From Gonocerus acuteangulatus (Eukaryota > Arthropoda > Insecta > Hemiptera > Coreidae), in NCBI GenBank assembly GCA_946811695.1, contig OX328127.1, positions 43,565,396 to 43,629,395 on the forward strand: a stretch of 64,000 nt of DNA, read 5' to 3'. The position numbers and the translations under genes were made by a program. The notes beneath the pieces were generated by a model that was given only the letters and a program-made list of their open reading frames with translations, did no database searches and was not told the DNA's origin. Numbering within the stretch: position 1 is the first letter of the stretch; each line of letters begins with the position of its first letter. Shown piece after piece: positions 63,835-64,000 of the stretch.

Positions 63835-64000
63835 CATGGGCGTATATAAGGGGGGCTGCAGCCTCCCCGAAATCCGTAAAAATGTATCATAAAAAACTTT
63901 AAAATAAATTAAATAAGATCAATTAGTTCAGAAAAAAGTAATTTTGTTGGGGTGTAATAGCGTTTTAATTGGTTAACTATTCCAATTTCTAGATTGTTAG
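63835..64000 (-). mobile_element. G/C-tract MITE, copy 4 (cut by window edge)
   Basis: It starts ATGGGCGTATATAAGGGGGG and GCTGCAGCCTCCCCG, then the complement of the family core: TTAAAATAAATTAAATAAGA, GGGGTGTAATAGCGTTTTAA, TTGGTTAACTATTCCA and TCTAGATTGTTAG. It runs off the window. Confidence 0.82.

Noticed and set aside
1..64000. CRISPR arrays, phage, integrons or bacterial defence genes
   Set aside because: Direct repeats here are microsatellites, a minisatellite and transposons; splice sites, SINEs and LINEs show eukaryotic nuclear DNA.

Overview
This window is nuclear DNA of an arthropod, most likely an insect. The reasons are AT-rich sequence, spliced genes with long introns, canonical GT-AG junctions and AATAAA signals, and a dense load of eukaryotic transposons: Tc1, Tigger/pogo, I-like and CR1/L2-like LINEs, tRNA- and 5S-derived SINEs, and MITEs. 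There are no operons and no bacterial signals. The species cannot be read from the sequence.

Two host protein genes are supported. At the left edge, on the + strand, lies the last coding exon of LSM2 (621-746), with its polyadenylation signal at 803-808. Facing it on the - strand is a LIM-homeodomain gene of the LMX1 class. Seven coding exons (54528 down to 9438) join in matching phase into a predicted 382-residue protein: a short N-terminus, LIM1, LIM2, a homeodomain split by an intron, and an LMX1-type C-terminus. The first coding exon (54459-54528) is separated from the LIM1 exon by a 31.9-kb intron and is inferred from an in-frame upstream stop, the phase match and a donor site. A GC-rich patch with a CCAAT box lies just upstream. 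One intact tRNA-Thr(UGU) gene lies antisense inside that first intron, on the same strand as LMX1 (37368-37438).

Most of the rest is transposon sequence. Left part: Tc1 and other transposase fragments (1.2-2.4 kb), a foldback element (2.7 kb), a deleted Tigger element (4.1-4.9 kb), and a TIR-bounded element with transposon ORF remains (10.6-12.0 kb). Introns 3-6 of LMX1 hold SINEs and a G/C-tract MITE family. Intron 1 holds a 2.9-kb DNA transposon with TIRs and a likely target duplication (23.56-26.45 kb) containing an I-like LINE fragment. It also holds a tRNA-Glu SINE abutting a 5S rRNA-derived element (29.9-30.3 kb), a Tc1 element (38-39.4 kb), a CR1/L2-like LINE (44.5-46.9 kb) with a 5'-truncated sister copy (36.5-36.8 kb), and a pogo-like element (47.3-51.0 kb) carrying a nested I-like LINE with the longest ORF in the window (567 codons).

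Two patterns stand out beyond the catalogue. First, many long (TA)n tracts are not random: several sit at a fixed internal position of dispersed repeat families whose sequence is shared on both sides of the tract. Second, there are at least seven near-perfect foldbacks, two with no loop at all. Both loopless ones lie in LINE copies, where one arm is coding sequence and the other its inverted duplicate. Several GC-richer unique blocks in intron 1 and upstream of LMX1 are candidate regulatory elements only.
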